The notes under the pieces are model-generated. The model did not search any database and was not told the DNA's origin. It was given only the letters and a program-made list of their open reading frames with translations. A program made the translations under genes and the position numbers. Shown here in pieces: positions 8,530 to 16,682 of a stretch of DNA of 64,000 nucleotides (position 1 is the stretch's first letter; each line of letters starts with the position of its first letter). Origin of the DNA: an uncultured Akkermansia sp. (GTDB lineage: Bacteria; Verrucomicrobiota; Verrucomicrobiia; Verrucomicrobiales; Akkermansiaceae). Location: positions 62,001 to 126,000 of the forward strand of contig CALXRG010000003.1 in the NCBI GenBank assembly GCA_944390825.1. Direction: 5' to 3'.

Positions 8530-9293
8530 GATGGACGCTGAGCCGCAGCTAATTGCCGCATCGCATGCGACGCGGGGAAAGGAAACTGAAGCGTAAAGCC
8601 TAACTTTGGGTTGCGCGAAGCTTGGTGCCCTGTATGTGGTCGACGGTCAACCTGGTCGACGGTCGCCGGGCTGGGTTCTTCTGTCACCGCTGCCCACCCT
8701 GGGGGTAGGCTCTCTGTTGGCAGGCGATGATGTCAGACGTTTGGAGACTGTCGAAATGACCCCATCGCGGTGGGTCCGGTACACGCACAGCCAGATGTGC
8801 TGCCTCTGGGTGGCAGCACGGCATGCCCGACAGGCCAGCAGATCGCTCTCTTGCGTGCAGGTACCTTACGTTACACCAGGCTGCGAGCGAGCTGTATGTT
8901 GCTGTCTTGAGGTTCCTGCCGCGGCACCTCTGCCGGTTGCACCATCGGCATCGGCTGGGAGTCCCGGCTCTGGGGCAGTGCGCCACTGGCTCTGGTTGAC
9001 GCGAAGGGTATCTGCACCTTTCCGGGCCACAGTGACGGACCACGGTGACGGAGTGGATGAGCCCGATCTGCCGAAGGCGAGCTGCCCGTTGGTAACGGCC
9101 AGGCCCTGTGGTTGCAGGCAAAGCCCGCCTGAGCTGCCGGCGCTATGCAGCTTGAAAACGAACAGCTCCACCCCAAAGACGGACAGTTCCACCTCAGCTC
9201 GCCAACGAAGTCGGACTCGGAGAAGGTGCAAGAGCTGCGGCAGAGGATTCGTTGACGAGTAGTTTTTTTGTTATTTTGTGAGCAGAGACAGCT
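8530..9293. other. Long stretch without a convincing gene, possible gene relic
   Basis: No frame here has the composition or motifs of a protein I recognise; open frames on both strands are cysteine/arginine-rich shadows. On the plus strand, one frame from about 9061 reads ELPVGNGQALWLQAKPA, hits a stop at 9130, then resumes AAGAMQLENEQLHPKDGQFH and ends near 9255. This could be the broken end of a decayed gene. A 10-bp direct repeat, GTCGACGGTC, occurs twice near 8639-8665. No terminator or RNA gene was seen in it. Confidence 0.35.
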
Positions 9294-9815
9294 TTACACG
9301 AATTTGATGTAGTCTTCGCGGCGGGGTTTAGGCTCATGCTCGCCGCCCTCTGCGGGGTAACCGAGGATGCATACGGCAAGCCCTTCATAGTGATCGGGAA
9401 TCCCCCATTCCTTCACGAGAGTTTTGCCTTCCGGGAACTCGAGCATTTCTTTTGCCCGATTGATCCAGCAGGAAGCGAGCCCTACAGCATGAGCTGCGTT
9501 GAGCAATGTGACCATTACCGAGCAGGCATCCTGTATACCGGTGCGGCTGTTGCGGTCGGCCATGACGATTACCAGAGTTTTGGCCCCGTAGAACGGGTCA
9601 ATTTTGGCGTCCATCACGCGGGCATTCAGCTCTGAGAGCTTGGCAACAAGTTCCGGTTTCTGGACAACCACCATCAGCGGAGACTGAGAGCCGTGGCCAG
9701 TGGGAGCATAGGTGGCGGCCTCAAGAACGGTCTGGAGTTCTTCTGGCTTGATCATTTCTGCCGTATATTTGCGGCAGCTGCGGCGGGTCTTGATGTCGAG
9801 AAGCGTTTCTTTCAT
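9294..9815 (-). CDS. Nitroreductase-family FMN oxidoreductase
   Basis: Flavin-dependent NAD(P)H oxidoreductase of the nitroreductase fold; the physiological substrate is unknown. The 173-residue protein begins MKETLLDIKTRRSCRKYTAE, with the FMN phosphate-contacting RRSCRKY motif. It continues with AATYAPTGHGSQSP (the conserved N-terminal active-site strand), DACSVMVTLLNAAHAVGLAS and CWINRAKEML, and ends with EPKPRREDYIKF. Length suits the small single-domain subgroup. The ATG at 9815 was chosen over upstream starts because the flavin motif sits at its usual distance and because a promoter ends 9 bp before it. It is monocistronic on the minus strand. Confidence 0.93.
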   Translation of the reverse strand: MKETLLDIKTRRSCRKYTAEMIKPEELQTVLEAATYAPTGHGSQSPLMVVVQKPELVAKLSELNARVMDAKIDPFYGAKTLVIVMADRNSRTGIQDACSVMVTLLNAAHAVGLASCWINRAKEMLEFPEGKTLVKEWGIPDHYEGLAVCILGYPAEGGEHEPKPRREDYIKFV

Positions 9816-9824
9816 GGCGGCCTC

Positions 9825-9853
9825 ATTGTAGTGCTGGACGAAAGGCGAGTCAA
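9825..9853 (-). promoter_or_regulatory. Promoter of the nitroreductase gene
   Basis: On the minus strand TTGACT (9848-9853), a 17-bp spacer and TACAAT (9825-9830). The ATG follows after 9 bp, so the predicted mRNA has almost no leader. The GAGG seen before the ATG abuts the -10 box and would lie mainly upstream of the transcription start. Confidence 0.72.
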
Positions 9854-10221
9854 GAAGGCATCGTGTTCTTTCCTGCAAAATGCCGAATACCCAGATGAAA
9901 CATCCCCGGCATGCAGCTGTTAATGTCTCCGGTTGCCTTCTGTTGCCGGGTGCGGGGCCTTCCTATGACCATCGTTTTATGCCCTTGATGATGTTCAGGC
10001 GTATCCGGTGCGGTGCCCGGGAGTTCTCTCCGGCCTGTTTTCTCTGCGCGTGGGTGACGGGAGGCACCGGTGGGGAGTTGTCCGGACGCTCCCGACGTTC
10101 CGACCAAAGGTGCACGCTCTCTTCCCGTTCGCTAAGGAGGGTGGATATCAGGCCTATGCTTTCCGGGTATCAGGAATGGGCGGATTGTCGGAAAAACGGT
10201 AGTCTTCCGATCGCTTTTGGC

Positions 10222-10250
10222 TTGATTTCGCCGGGCAATCAAGGTAGTAT
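10222..10250 (+). promoter_or_regulatory. Promoter of ssb
   Basis: TTGATT (10222-10227), a 17-bp spacer and TAGTAT (10245-10250). The predicted start near 10257 gives a leader of about 66 bases, so ssb is not leaderless. The rest of the 9854-10221 interval holds only shadow frames. Confidence 0.6.
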
Positions 10251-10323
10251 GGCAGCCATAAGTGATGCCGCTTGCTGGCGGAGGTCTTTTCGTGTACAAA
10301 ACAGAACAGAATATCAAAGAGTT

Positions 10324-10869
10324 ATGGCTAATTTAAACAAGGTGATGATTATCGGTAACCTGACGGCTGATCCGGAGCTGCGCACAACTCCCCGGGGCAC
10401 CCCCCTCACGGAGCTCCGTATAGCGGTGAATCGTGTGAGTGCCGGTGCAGGGGAGGGCGAGCGACGCGAGGAGACAACGTTCCTCGACGTGACGTGTTGG
10501 GGGCGCACGGCGGAGATTGCTGCCCAGTACCTCGCGAAAGGGCGTCCGGTTTTCATTGAGGGGCGCCTGCAGCAGGATACTTGGGAAGATAAGCAGACCG
10601 GGCAGCGCCGCAGTCGTATTCGCATCGTGGCTGAGAATATGCAGTTGCTCGGGGCGGGCGGTGCGCAGCAGGGTGGCTATGGTAATAACAGCCAGGGCGG
10701 CAGCTATCAGCAGCGGGGAGGTGGCTATGGTCAGCAGGGAGGTGGCTATGGTAACAGCCAGGGCGGCTATGCGAATGGCCAGGGCGGATACCAGCAGCCT
10801 CAGCGCCAGCAATCTGCCCCGGCGCCGGCTCCTATGCCGATGGAGGATGACGACGACATCCCGTTCTAA
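10324..10869 (+). CDS. ssb: Single-stranded DNA-binding protein
   Basis: Binds single-stranded DNA as a tetramer during replication, recombination and repair and recruits partners through its tail. The 181-residue product starts MANLNKVMIIGNLTADPELR and carries an OB fold to about residue 112 (LRIAVNR, TTFLDVTCWGRTAEIAAQYL, GRPVFIEGRLQ, RIRIVAENMQLL). A glycine/glutamine/tyrosine-rich linker (about 117-160, repeated GGYGNSQGGY-like units) follows, then the acidic tip MEDDDDIPF typical of bacterial SSB. The ATG at 10324 aligns with the family N-terminus; the open frame reaches back to 9880 but shows no homology there. There is no strong Shine-Dalgarno. Confidence 0.97.
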   Translation: MANLNKVMIIGNLTADPELRTTPRGTPLTELRIAVNRVSAGAGEGERREETTFLDVTCWGRTAEIAAQYLAKGRPVFIEGRLQQDTWEDKQTGQRRSRIRIVAENMQLLGAGGAQQGGYGNNSQGGSYQQRGGGYGQQGGGYGNSQGGYANGQGGYQQPQRQQSAPAPAPMPMEDDDDIPF

Positions 10870-11096
10870 GACTGGGATGCTTTTCAGGACCGGGATGTTT
10901 TTTTCTCTGTCTGCTTCGGGTGCGGCGCTTTGCCGTTTGGTACGGCGCCGGCCCGGGCTGTATGTTTTCCCTGAGTGGGGAAGGCGTTGCTTGAGTTGAG
11001 ACGGCTCTCGGTAGTAAATGATGTATCCCGGATTGTGAGGCCGTCGTCGCAGAGAGGGATTGCCGCGTGTTGCTGGGCTCAATTGTCCGATTGACT
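10870..11096. other. Intergenic stretch after ssb without a supported gene
   Basis: Two similar phrases, CTGGGATGCTTTTCA and CCGGGATGTTTTTTT, follow the ssb stop. They are not a hairpin terminator. No open frame here has recognisable content. Confidence 0.4.
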
Positions 11097-11125
11097 TTGA
11101 CATGGGGATTCCCTTGTATTAGTAT
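11097..11125 (+). promoter_or_regulatory. Promoter upstream of the rmlD-like fragment and rmlB
   Basis: TTGACA (11097-11102), a 17-bp spacer and TAGTAT (11120-11125). The next ATG is at 11135, 9 bp after the -10 box. For rmlB the same promoter would leave a leader of about 250 bases. Confidence 0.65.
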
Positions 11126-11134
11126 GGGTGTGCG

Positions 11135-11377
11135 ATGGGGATCCATGTCACAGGGGCCGGTGGGCAGTTGGGCGGAGCCATGCGGTGTGTGGCCCGCGGA
11201 GCTTGGTTGGCGTGCGTGGCTGACTTCGCCGATGCGGCAGACGGGAACGTCAGGGGAGTGGCCGCGGTACCCGCTTTTCCGGCGGCTCCTGTTGTCAGGG
11301 GCCCGCATTGGCAGTGCGGTCATGTAACCTGCGCTGCTTGGCCGCAGGCAATGGAAAAATCCGCAATTCATCTGTAA
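11135..11377 (+). pseudogene. Fragment resembling the N-terminus of RmlD (dTDP-4-dehydrorhamnose reductase)
   Basis: The 80-codon frame begins MGIHVTGAGGQLGGAMRCVA, which looks like the NAD(P)-binding start of RmlD-type reductases (consensus MKILVTGAxGQLGxxL). After about residue 25 the resemblance fades into alanine/proline-rich sequence, and the frame ends 4 bp before rmlB. Intact RmlD is near 290-300 residues, so at best a 5' stub remains next to a functional rmlB, its usual pathway partner. Its own promoter and start spacing are intact. It may instead be a small leader peptide or a chance match. Confidence 0.4.
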
Positions 11378-11381
11378 TCCC

Positions 11382-12443
11382 ATGGTTATGAGTATCCCCC
11401 AACGAAGCGTGATGATTACGGGAGGAGCCGGTTTTATCGGTTCGCACGTGGTTCGTCTCTTTGTGAAGAAATACCCCGGGTACCGCATCGTCAATGTGGA
11501 CAAATTGACTTATGCCGGAAATCTCGCCAATTTGACGGACGTCGAGCAGGAAGCGAATTACCGTTTTGTAAGGGCGGATATTTGCGATTATGAGGCCATG
11601 CGAGCGCTTTTCCGGGAGTACTCCATCGATGGCGTGATTCATCTGGCGGCAGAAAGCCATGTGGATCGCTCGATTAAGGATCCTTTCACCTTTGCCCGGA
11701 CCAATGTGATGGGCACTCTCAGTCTTTTGCAGGCTGCAAGGGAAGCTTGGCAGGATGCTTGGGAGGGAAAGTTATTTTACCACATTTCAACAGATGAGGT
11801 GTACGGGGCTCTGGATTTTGACGGCTCTCTGTTTACTGAAACAACGCGTTACGAGCCCCACAGTCCGTATTCTGCGTCCAAGGCTTCGTCAGATCATTTC
11901 GTGCGGGCATTTCATGATACCTACGGTATGCCGACACTCGTAACGAACTGCTCGAATAACTACGGCCCGTACCAGTTTCCCGAGAAATTGATTCCCCTGT
12001 TCATCAACAATATCCGGAACGGTAAGCCGCTTCCCGTGTATGGCAAGGGCGAGAACGTACGAGATTGGCTGTACGTCGAGGATCACGCGCGGGCTATTGA
12101 CTTGATTTTTCACCGGGGCGGAGTCGGCGAGACTTACAACATCGGAGGCTTTAATGAGTGGCACAATATCGACCTCATCAGGGTGATCATTGCTACCGTC
12201 GACCGCTTGCTTGGCCGGCCCCCTGGTTATAGTGATCACCTGATCTGCCATGTCGAAGACAGGGCAGGACACGATCTCCGCTATGCTATCGATTCCAGTA
12301 AGCTGAAACATGAGCTGGGGTGGGAGCCTTCGCTGCAGTTTGAGGAGGGAATCGAAAAAACGGTACGCTGGTATCTGGATAACCAGGCATGGATGGATAG
12401 CATCACTTCCGGCGAGTACAGGAAGTATCCCATCGGTAAGTGA
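11382..12443 (+). CDS. rmlB: dTDP-glucose 4,6-dehydratase
   Basis: Converts dTDP-D-glucose to dTDP-4-keto-6-deoxyglucose for rhamnose and other deoxysugars of surface polysaccharides; a cytoplasmic short-chain dehydrogenase. The 353-residue protein has the NAD-binding MITGGAGFIGSHVVRLF, VDKLTYAGNLANL, HLAAESHVDRSI, the catalytic STDEVYG and the YSASKAS (YxxxK) motif, NNYGPYQFPEKLIPL and NVRDWLYVEDHA, all hallmarks of RmlB. The start could be ATG 11382 or ATG 11388; neither has a clear ribosome-binding site. The rmlD-like stub lies directly upstream; rmlA and rmlC are not in the window. Confidence 0.95.
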   Translation: MVMSIPQRSVMITGGAGFIGSHVVRLFVKKYPGYRIVNVDKLTYAGNLANLTDVEQEANYRFVRADICDYEAMRALFREYSIDGVIHLAAESHVDRSIKDPFTFARTNVMGTLSLLQAAREAWQDAWEGKLFYHISTDEVYGALDFDGSLFTETTRYEPHSPYSASKASSDHFVRAFHDTYGMPTLVTNCSNNYGPYQFPEKLIPLFINNIRNGKPLPVYGKGENVRDWLYVEDHARAIDLIFHRGGVGETYNIGGFNEWHNIDLIRVIIATVDRLLGRPPGYSDHLICHVEDRAGHDLRYAIDSSKLKHELGWEPSLQFEEGIEKTVRWYLDNQAWMDSITSGEYRKYPIGK

Positions 12444-12589
12444 GCTCTTTGAACTGCGGTGTGTTCAGGCAGAGGGACGGCAGGTCTGGCGGAACCTGCT
12501 CTTTGCCCCTGGCTGGAAAGTGAGGCGCGGAAGGCTCCGAGGTGACGGGGTATGCGAGCGTCGAAGGATGGGTGGTGGTTTAGTTTTCC

Positions 12590-12618
12590 TTGCCCGGGTG
12601 TGGGTGTTGGGCTATAAT
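12590..12618 (+). promoter_or_regulatory. Promoter of hemL
   Basis: TTGCCC (12590-12595), a 17-bp spacer and the perfect -10 TATAAT (12613-12618). The ATG at 12626 follows after 7 bp, so transcription should start within a base or two of the start codon. Confidence 0.78.
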
Positions 12619-12625
12619 GGTGGCC

Positions 12626-13912
12626 ATGGCTATTTCGGAGGAATTGTTCGAGCGCGCGTGCCGGGTGATCCCCGGCGGAGTAAACTCGCCTGTGCGGGCG
12701 TTTCGCCGGCTGGAGCGGGCGCCTTTTTTTGTGAAGAAGGCGGAGGGGTGCTACCTGACGGATGAGGATGACCGGCAGTATATTGATTATGTCGGGACAT
12801 GGGGCCCGGCAATTCTGGGGCATGCGCCGAAGCCGGTACTGGAGGCGGTGCAGGCGGCTATCCCGAATGGTCTGGGCTATGGGATTCCGACTCGGGTGGA
12901 GGTCACGATGGCGGAGACGGTGTGCCGCTGGGTGCCCTCGATCGAGAAGGTGAGGATGACCAACAGCGGGACGGAGGCGACGATGAGTGCCATCCGTTTG
13001 GCGCGGGGGTATACGGGGCGTAAATATGTTGTCAAGTTTGCGGGCTGCTACCATGGGCATGTGGACAGTTTGCTGGTGGCCGCAGGGAGCGGGGCGCTGA
13101 CTCATGGTGAGCCGGACAGCGCAGGGGTGCCGGCGGAGTTTGCTTCGCTGACGCTGTCTCTTCCTTACAACAACCGCGAGGCCTTGGAGGAGGCTTTTGC
13201 CCGGTACCGCGGCCAGATTGCGGCGGTGATCGTTGAGCCTTACCCAGGGAATGCGGGGTTCTACCTGCCAAGGCCCGGGTATTTGGAGTTTTTGCGCGAG
13301 ATAACGGCACGTGAGGGAGCGTTACTGATTTTCGATGAGGTGATGACGGGGTTCCGCATTTCTCCTGCCGGTGTGCAGGGCAAGCTGGGGATTACGCCGG
13401 ATTTGACGACGTTGGGAAAGATTATCGGCGGCGGGCTGCCGGTGGGGGCTTTTGGCGGTCGCCGCGAGATTATGGATTGCGTTTCACCGCTGGGGCCTGT
13501 TTATCAGGCCGGTACCTTGAGTGGTAACCCGGTTGCGATGGCGGCAGGGCTGGCTCAGCTGCGGGCGTTGGAGGAGGGTGATGCTTACGGGCGGTTGGAG
13601 TATTTGGGCGCCAGGCTGGAGGAGGGAGTGCGGGCGGCTTTGCGTGATGTAGCGCTGCCGCTGACGTTTAAGCGCAGCGGGTCGATGTTCTGTTTATTTT
13701 TCACGCAGGAGGATGTGGTGGATTTGGATTCGGCGATGACCGGGGATTTCGGGATGTTCCGCCGCTATTTCCTGAGTATGCTGGAGCAGGGGGTGTATGT
13801 GGCTCCTTCGCCTTATGAGACAGGGTTTATCTCGACGGCTCACTCGGAGGCGGATATCGATGCGACAGTGGCGGCTATGAGGGTGGCGCTGCGTGCCGCG
13901 GCGCGGGGATGA
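12626..13912 (+). CDS. hemL: Glutamate-1-semialdehyde 2,1-aminomutase
   Basis: PLP enzyme that turns glutamate-1-semialdehyde into 5-aminolevulinate in the C5 heme/tetrapyrrole pathway. The 428-residue product begins MAISEELFERACRVIPGGVN, followed by SPVRAFR, VGTWGPAILGHAPKPV, MTNSGTEATMSAIRLARGYT, KFAGCYHGHVDSLL, LIFDEVMTGFR and the PLP-lysine segment LTTLGKIIGGGLPVGAFGG. Length and motifs match the family. The ATG at 12626 fits the family N-terminus. An ATG 9 bp upstream (12617) overlaps the -10 box, so it would be outside the transcript. Confidence 0.97.
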   Translation: MAISEELFERACRVIPGGVNSPVRAFRRLERAPFFVKKAEGCYLTDEDDRQYIDYVGTWGPAILGHAPKPVLEAVQAAIPNGLGYGIPTRVEVTMAETVCRWVPSIEKVRMTNSGTEATMSAIRLARGYTGRKYVVKFAGCYHGHVDSLLVAAGSGALTHGEPDSAGVPAEFASLTLSLPYNNREALEEAFARYRGQIAAVIVEPYPGNAGFYLPRPGYLEFLREITAREGALLIFDEVMTGFRISPAGVQGKLGITPDLTTLGKIIGGGLPVGAFGGRREIMDCVSPLGPVYQAGTLSGNPVAMAAGLAQLRALEEGDAYGRLEYLGARLEEGVRAALRDVALPLTFKRSGSMFCLFFTQEDVVDLDSAMTGDFGMFRRYFLSMLEQGVYVAPSPYETGFISTAHSEADIDATVAAMRVALRAAARG

Positions 13913-14061
13913 GGCGCGGGGATGACGCGCTGGACGGCTGCGGCTTTGCGCGGCATGGCGCAGGCGTGGAGGGAGGAAAGCACGGAGAGGCGGAGTCGAC
14001 CCGTGGCGACCGGGGCCCCGGTGGGGTGATTGGCTGTTGCGGGGTAAGACAAGCAAAAGTC

Positions 14062-14090
14062 TTGCCAAGCTGCGGCTTGTGCGTTAGGAT
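14062..14090 (+). promoter_or_regulatory. Promoter of the 14098-17334 cluster
   Basis: TTGCCA (14062-14067), a 17-bp spacer and TAGGAT (14085-14090). The ATG at 14098 is 7 bp after the -10 box. Confidence 0.7.
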
Positions 14091-14097
14091 AGGGCGT

Positions 14098-14601
14098 ATG
14101 AAGAAGCTTTTGCTGAGCAGTCTGCTGATGCTTTGTCTTTTGCCTGTGGCTGATGCGCAGAGCGTGGATGTGACCAATCAGGAGCGCGATGTTGTGCGTG
14201 TGCTGCGGCATCCGGATGGTACCCGCTCGATTTATAAGCGCCAGGCGGGGTGGCGTGGCATGCGCTGCGCGACTTATACGGCCAGTGGCAAGCTGGCGGC
14301 GATCAATGATTACACGGAGGGCAAGTACGGTCAGCTGATGGGCTGCCATATTTATGATTCGGGCCGCAACCTGATTTATAAGGTGTCGTATGGCTATGAT
14401 CAGAAGGCCCGCCTGATTGAGGAGCGGATGTATTCGCACCCGGATATGAAACTGGTGCAGCGCGTGATTTATAAGTACGATGCGGGCGGTAAGCGCTCGA
14501 AGCCGTTGATTATTTCGCTCAACCCGAATGCTGCTTCCATCGCACCCACGCTGGGTGAGGATGCTGCCCGCATCCACCAGGAGATGAGCAAGCAGCGTTG
14601 A
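14098..14601 (+). CDS. Small secreted protein of unknown function
   Basis: A 167-residue protein with a clear signal peptide (MKKLLLSSLLMLCLLPVADA, cleavage after about residue 20). The mature part is rich in tyrosine and charged residues, with motifs such as RQAGWRGMRCATYTASGKL, YTEGKYGQLMGCHIYDSG and YKVSYGYDQKARLIEERMY, which read like short beta-hairpin repeats of the kind seen in MORN or YD-like proteins. I do not recognise the family. The start at 14098 is supported by the signal peptide and the promoter; the frame is open to 13909 but that part is GC-rich shadow. It heads a plus-strand cluster, the next gene starting 31 bp downstream. Probably periplasmic. Confidence 0.8.
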   Translation: MKKLLLSSLLMLCLLPVADAQSVDVTNQERDVVRVLRHPDGTRSIYKRQAGWRGMRCATYTASGKLAAINDYTEGKYGQLMGCHIYDSGRNLIYKVSYGYDQKARLIEERMYSHPDMKLVQRVIYKYDAGGKRSKPLIISLNPNAASIAPTLGEDAARIHQEMSKQR

Positions 14602-14632
14602 GCCACTGCAACAACCCAACCGGAGGATCAGT

Positions 14633-14926
14633 ATGGAGGTTTTTTCCTGGCAGGATCGGGATAACGATGGTAACAGGGTCGTCTATGAGGCATCGTATTT
14701 TGGCGGCTGGTGGCAGCTGACGGTGACGCCCAAGGTGGGCCGTGCTCACCGGGAAGAGGTGGCGCCGGAGCCTGCCGAGTTTACGGAGGAGACGTGGAGG
14801 ACGCTGCGTGATTTGTTGTGGCGCAAGTATCAGCGTCGCCGCGTGGCATGGGATATGGTGCAGCATATCGATGATATCCTGGCGGGGAAAGCCCGCAACG
14901 AACGAAGAGACCGCAGGGCAAAATGA
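14633..14926 (+). CDS. Small hypothetical cytoplasmic protein
   Basis: A 97-residue protein preceded by a good Shine-Dalgarno (GGAGG, 7 bp before the ATG), one of the few clear ones here and consistent with an internal operon gene. It contains RVVYEASYFGGWWQLTVTPK and a basic C-terminus (DDILAGKARNERRDRRAK), with no signal peptide or membrane segment. Its stop overlaps the mazG start as ATGA, implying translational coupling. I do not recognise the family. Confidence 0.75.
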   Translation: MEVFSWQDRDNDGNRVVYEASYFGGWWQLTVTPKVGRAHREEVAPEPAEFTEETWRTLRDLLWRKYQRRRVAWDMVQHIDDILAGKARNERRDRRAK

Positions 14927-15738
14927 ACGATGATGAGATGATCAACTGCCGGGAGCCTTCCCGCCAGCTGGAACGGGCAATTGCCATCATGCACCGCCTG
15001 CGTCTGCCGGGGGGCTGCCCTTGGGATGCCAGGCAGACGCACGAGAGCATCGTGCCGAATCTGCTGGAGGAATGCTATGAGTGCATAGATGCGCTTCGGG
15101 CCCGGGATTGGCCGCACGTGCGGGAAGAGCTGGGCGATGTGCTGCTGCAGGTGCTGTTCCATGCGGAGATGGCATCGGAAGATGCCGGATTCGGCATCAA
15201 TGAGGTTGCGCGTGATTTGGCGGACAAGCTGGTGCGGCGGCATCCGCATGTGTTCGGTGAGTCCAGCGTGCGGGATTCGGACGGTGTGCTGGCACAGTGG
15301 GATCAGATCAAGCGCCGCGAGCACGGCATCGAGGACAAGCCGTTCCTTCAGGATTGCGGCAAGGGGTTGCCCTCTATGCTCAAGGCGTACAAAATCACAA
15401 AGAAAGTCGCCAAGGTCGGTTTTGACTGGCCTGATCACGAGGGCGTGCTGGATAAGATCAGGGAGGAAACTCAGGAGGTGCAGCAAACCCTGGACCTGCC
15501 GGATGATGATATGCGTGTGCAGGAAGAGCTCGGTGATCTTCTTTTTACCATTGTTAATCTCTGCCGCCGCCGCAAAGTGGATCCCGAGCTGGCGCTGGAT
15601 GCGGCCAACCGCAAGTTTGAGCGGCGGTTCAATGCGTTGGAAGCCGGTCTGAAGGCTGCTGGCATCAGTTTGGCCGAAGCAACTCCGGCTCAGATGGAGC
15701 TCGCGTGGCAGCAAGTCAAAGCGGAAGAGCACCGATGA
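14923..15738 (+). CDS. mazG: Nucleoside triphosphate pyrophosphohydrolase MazG
   Basis: Hydrolyses NTPs/dNTPs to the monophosphate and pyrophosphate, cleaning the nucleotide pool. The 271-residue product has tandem MazG domains. The first holds the N-terminal LRLPGGCPWDARQTHESIVP and the metal-binding EECYECIDAL with EELGDVLLQVLFHAEM. The second holds KVGFDWPDHEGVLDKIREE, EETQEVQQTL and EELGDLLFTIVNLCRRRKVD. Length is close to E. coli MazG (263). It is coupled by 4-bp ATGA overlaps to the small gene before it and the lipoprotein gene after it. Confidence 0.95.
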   Translation: MNDDEMINCREPSRQLERAIAIMHRLRLPGGCPWDARQTHESIVPNLLEECYECIDALRARDWPHVREELGDVLLQVLFHAEMASEDAGFGINEVARDLADKLVRRHPHVFGESSVRDSDGVLAQWDQIKRREHGIEDKPFLQDCGKGLPSMLKAYKITKKVAKVGFDWPDHEGVLDKIREETQEVQQTLDLPDDDMRVQEELGDLLFTIVNLCRRRKVDPELALDAANRKFERRFNALEAGLKAAGISLAEATPAQMELAWQQVKAEEHR

Positions 15739-16682
15739 ATCCCCGCGTCCTGATTCCTCTTGCGTCCCTGGCGCTCCTGCTTCCCGGCTGCTCATGGCTC
15801 AATGGCAGCGGAGAGCCAGGGGAATCCGGGGAAGAAGCGCAGCGCGCCGGCTCCGCCGCCGCAGCAGTGCCCCAACTGGGCAACCCTCTGTTGGCCAATA
15901 AAGGAGATCTCAATGCCGTCAACGTCAACGTCGCGACAGAGCATGAACTGGAAGCAATCGACAACGGTGCGGAGGGCGAGGTAGTCTTCTCCGACCCCGA
16001 CAACATCGCCGCGAGCGAAAAAAACATCAATATCCTGTTTGAAAACCGTCTGCAGGGCAACAGCTGGTTCGATGACTACAACCGGGCACTGCGTTTCTCC
16101 CGCCGCGAGGGGCGCCCCATGCTCGTTTGGTTTCACGACTCTGTATCGAGTCCCAAAAGCAACACCCTCGGGCGCAACGTCCTCTACACGAACCGTTTCG
16201 ACAAGTGGTGCAGGGACCGGGTCACCCGCGTTGTCATCGACACAGGGGAAGCTCCGGATGAGCTGGAGGCACGCCGCCCCCGGTACAGCCTGCGCGAGGC
16301 CCGCGCGATGGGGCGGCGCTTTGGCGTGCAGCGCTGGCCGGCGGTCGTGGTCATTTCGATGTCCGGCGATACGGAGGTTGTTTTTGATGGTGTGGATGAC
16401 ATCGACTGGTCCGGCAAGGAGATCGCGATTCGCCATGCCATTGAACGCGCTGAAGCCTCCTACGGGAAGTACAAGGAAAAGATGCGTTCCCGCGGCTACC
16501 GCGACTGGACCCTGGTGCGCAAAAAAGCGCCGCTCTTTGCGCGCTACCAGCGCTATGATCATGACACGCGGCGCGTCTATCTCAAGGAACTCGGCGGTCG
16601 GATTGGCAGTGTCAGCGTAGACAACCTCAGCGAGGAGGACCGGGACTACCTGCGCAAGCAGCTGACTAAGCATGCCGACTGA
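15735..16682 (+). CDS. Lipoprotein with a thioredoxin-like domain and possible C-terminal SHD1-like segment
   Basis: A 315-residue lipoprotein: signal sequence with lipobox LLPGC (Cys19), then a low-complexity spacer. A central region (about 115-250) has thioredoxin-fold character (ALRFSRREGRPMLVWFHDS, RRFGVQRWPAVVVISMSGD) but lacks the CxxC pair, so it is unlikely to be a disulfide oxidoreductase. The C-terminus (RRVYLKELGGRIGSVSVDNL then SEEDRDYLRK) resembles the SHD1-type repeats common in planctomycete and verrucomicrobial secreted proteins. Its ATG overlaps the mazG stop (ATGA) and its own stop overlaps the following regulator gene. The role is unknown; an envelope protein with a scaffold-like or binding function is an inference. 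Confidence 0.82.
   Translation: MNPRVLIPLASLALLLPGCSWLNGSGEPGESGEEAQRAGSAAAAVPQLGNPLLANKGDLNAVNVNVATEHELEAIDNGAEGEVVFSDPDNIAASEKNINILFENRLQGNSWFDDYNRALRFSRREGRPMLVWFHDSVSSPKSNTLGRNVLYTNRFDKWCRDRVTRVVIDTGEAPDELEARRPRYSLREARAMGRRFGVQRWPAVVVISMSGDTEVVFDGVDDIDWSGKEIAIRHAIERAEASYGKYKEKMRSRGYRDWTLVRKKAPLFARYQRYDHDTRRVYLKELGGRIGSVSVDNLSEEDRDYLRKQLTKHAD

Noticed and set aside
8606..9262. 218-codon plus-strand frame as a real gene
   Set aside because: Cysteine/arginine/serine-rich translation without motifs, no promoter or ribosome site, and overlapping frames of equal quality on the other strand.
9880..10323. Open frame in phase with and upstream of ssb
   Set aside because: SSB homology starts at 10324, and the ssb promoter (10222-10250) lies inside the extension.
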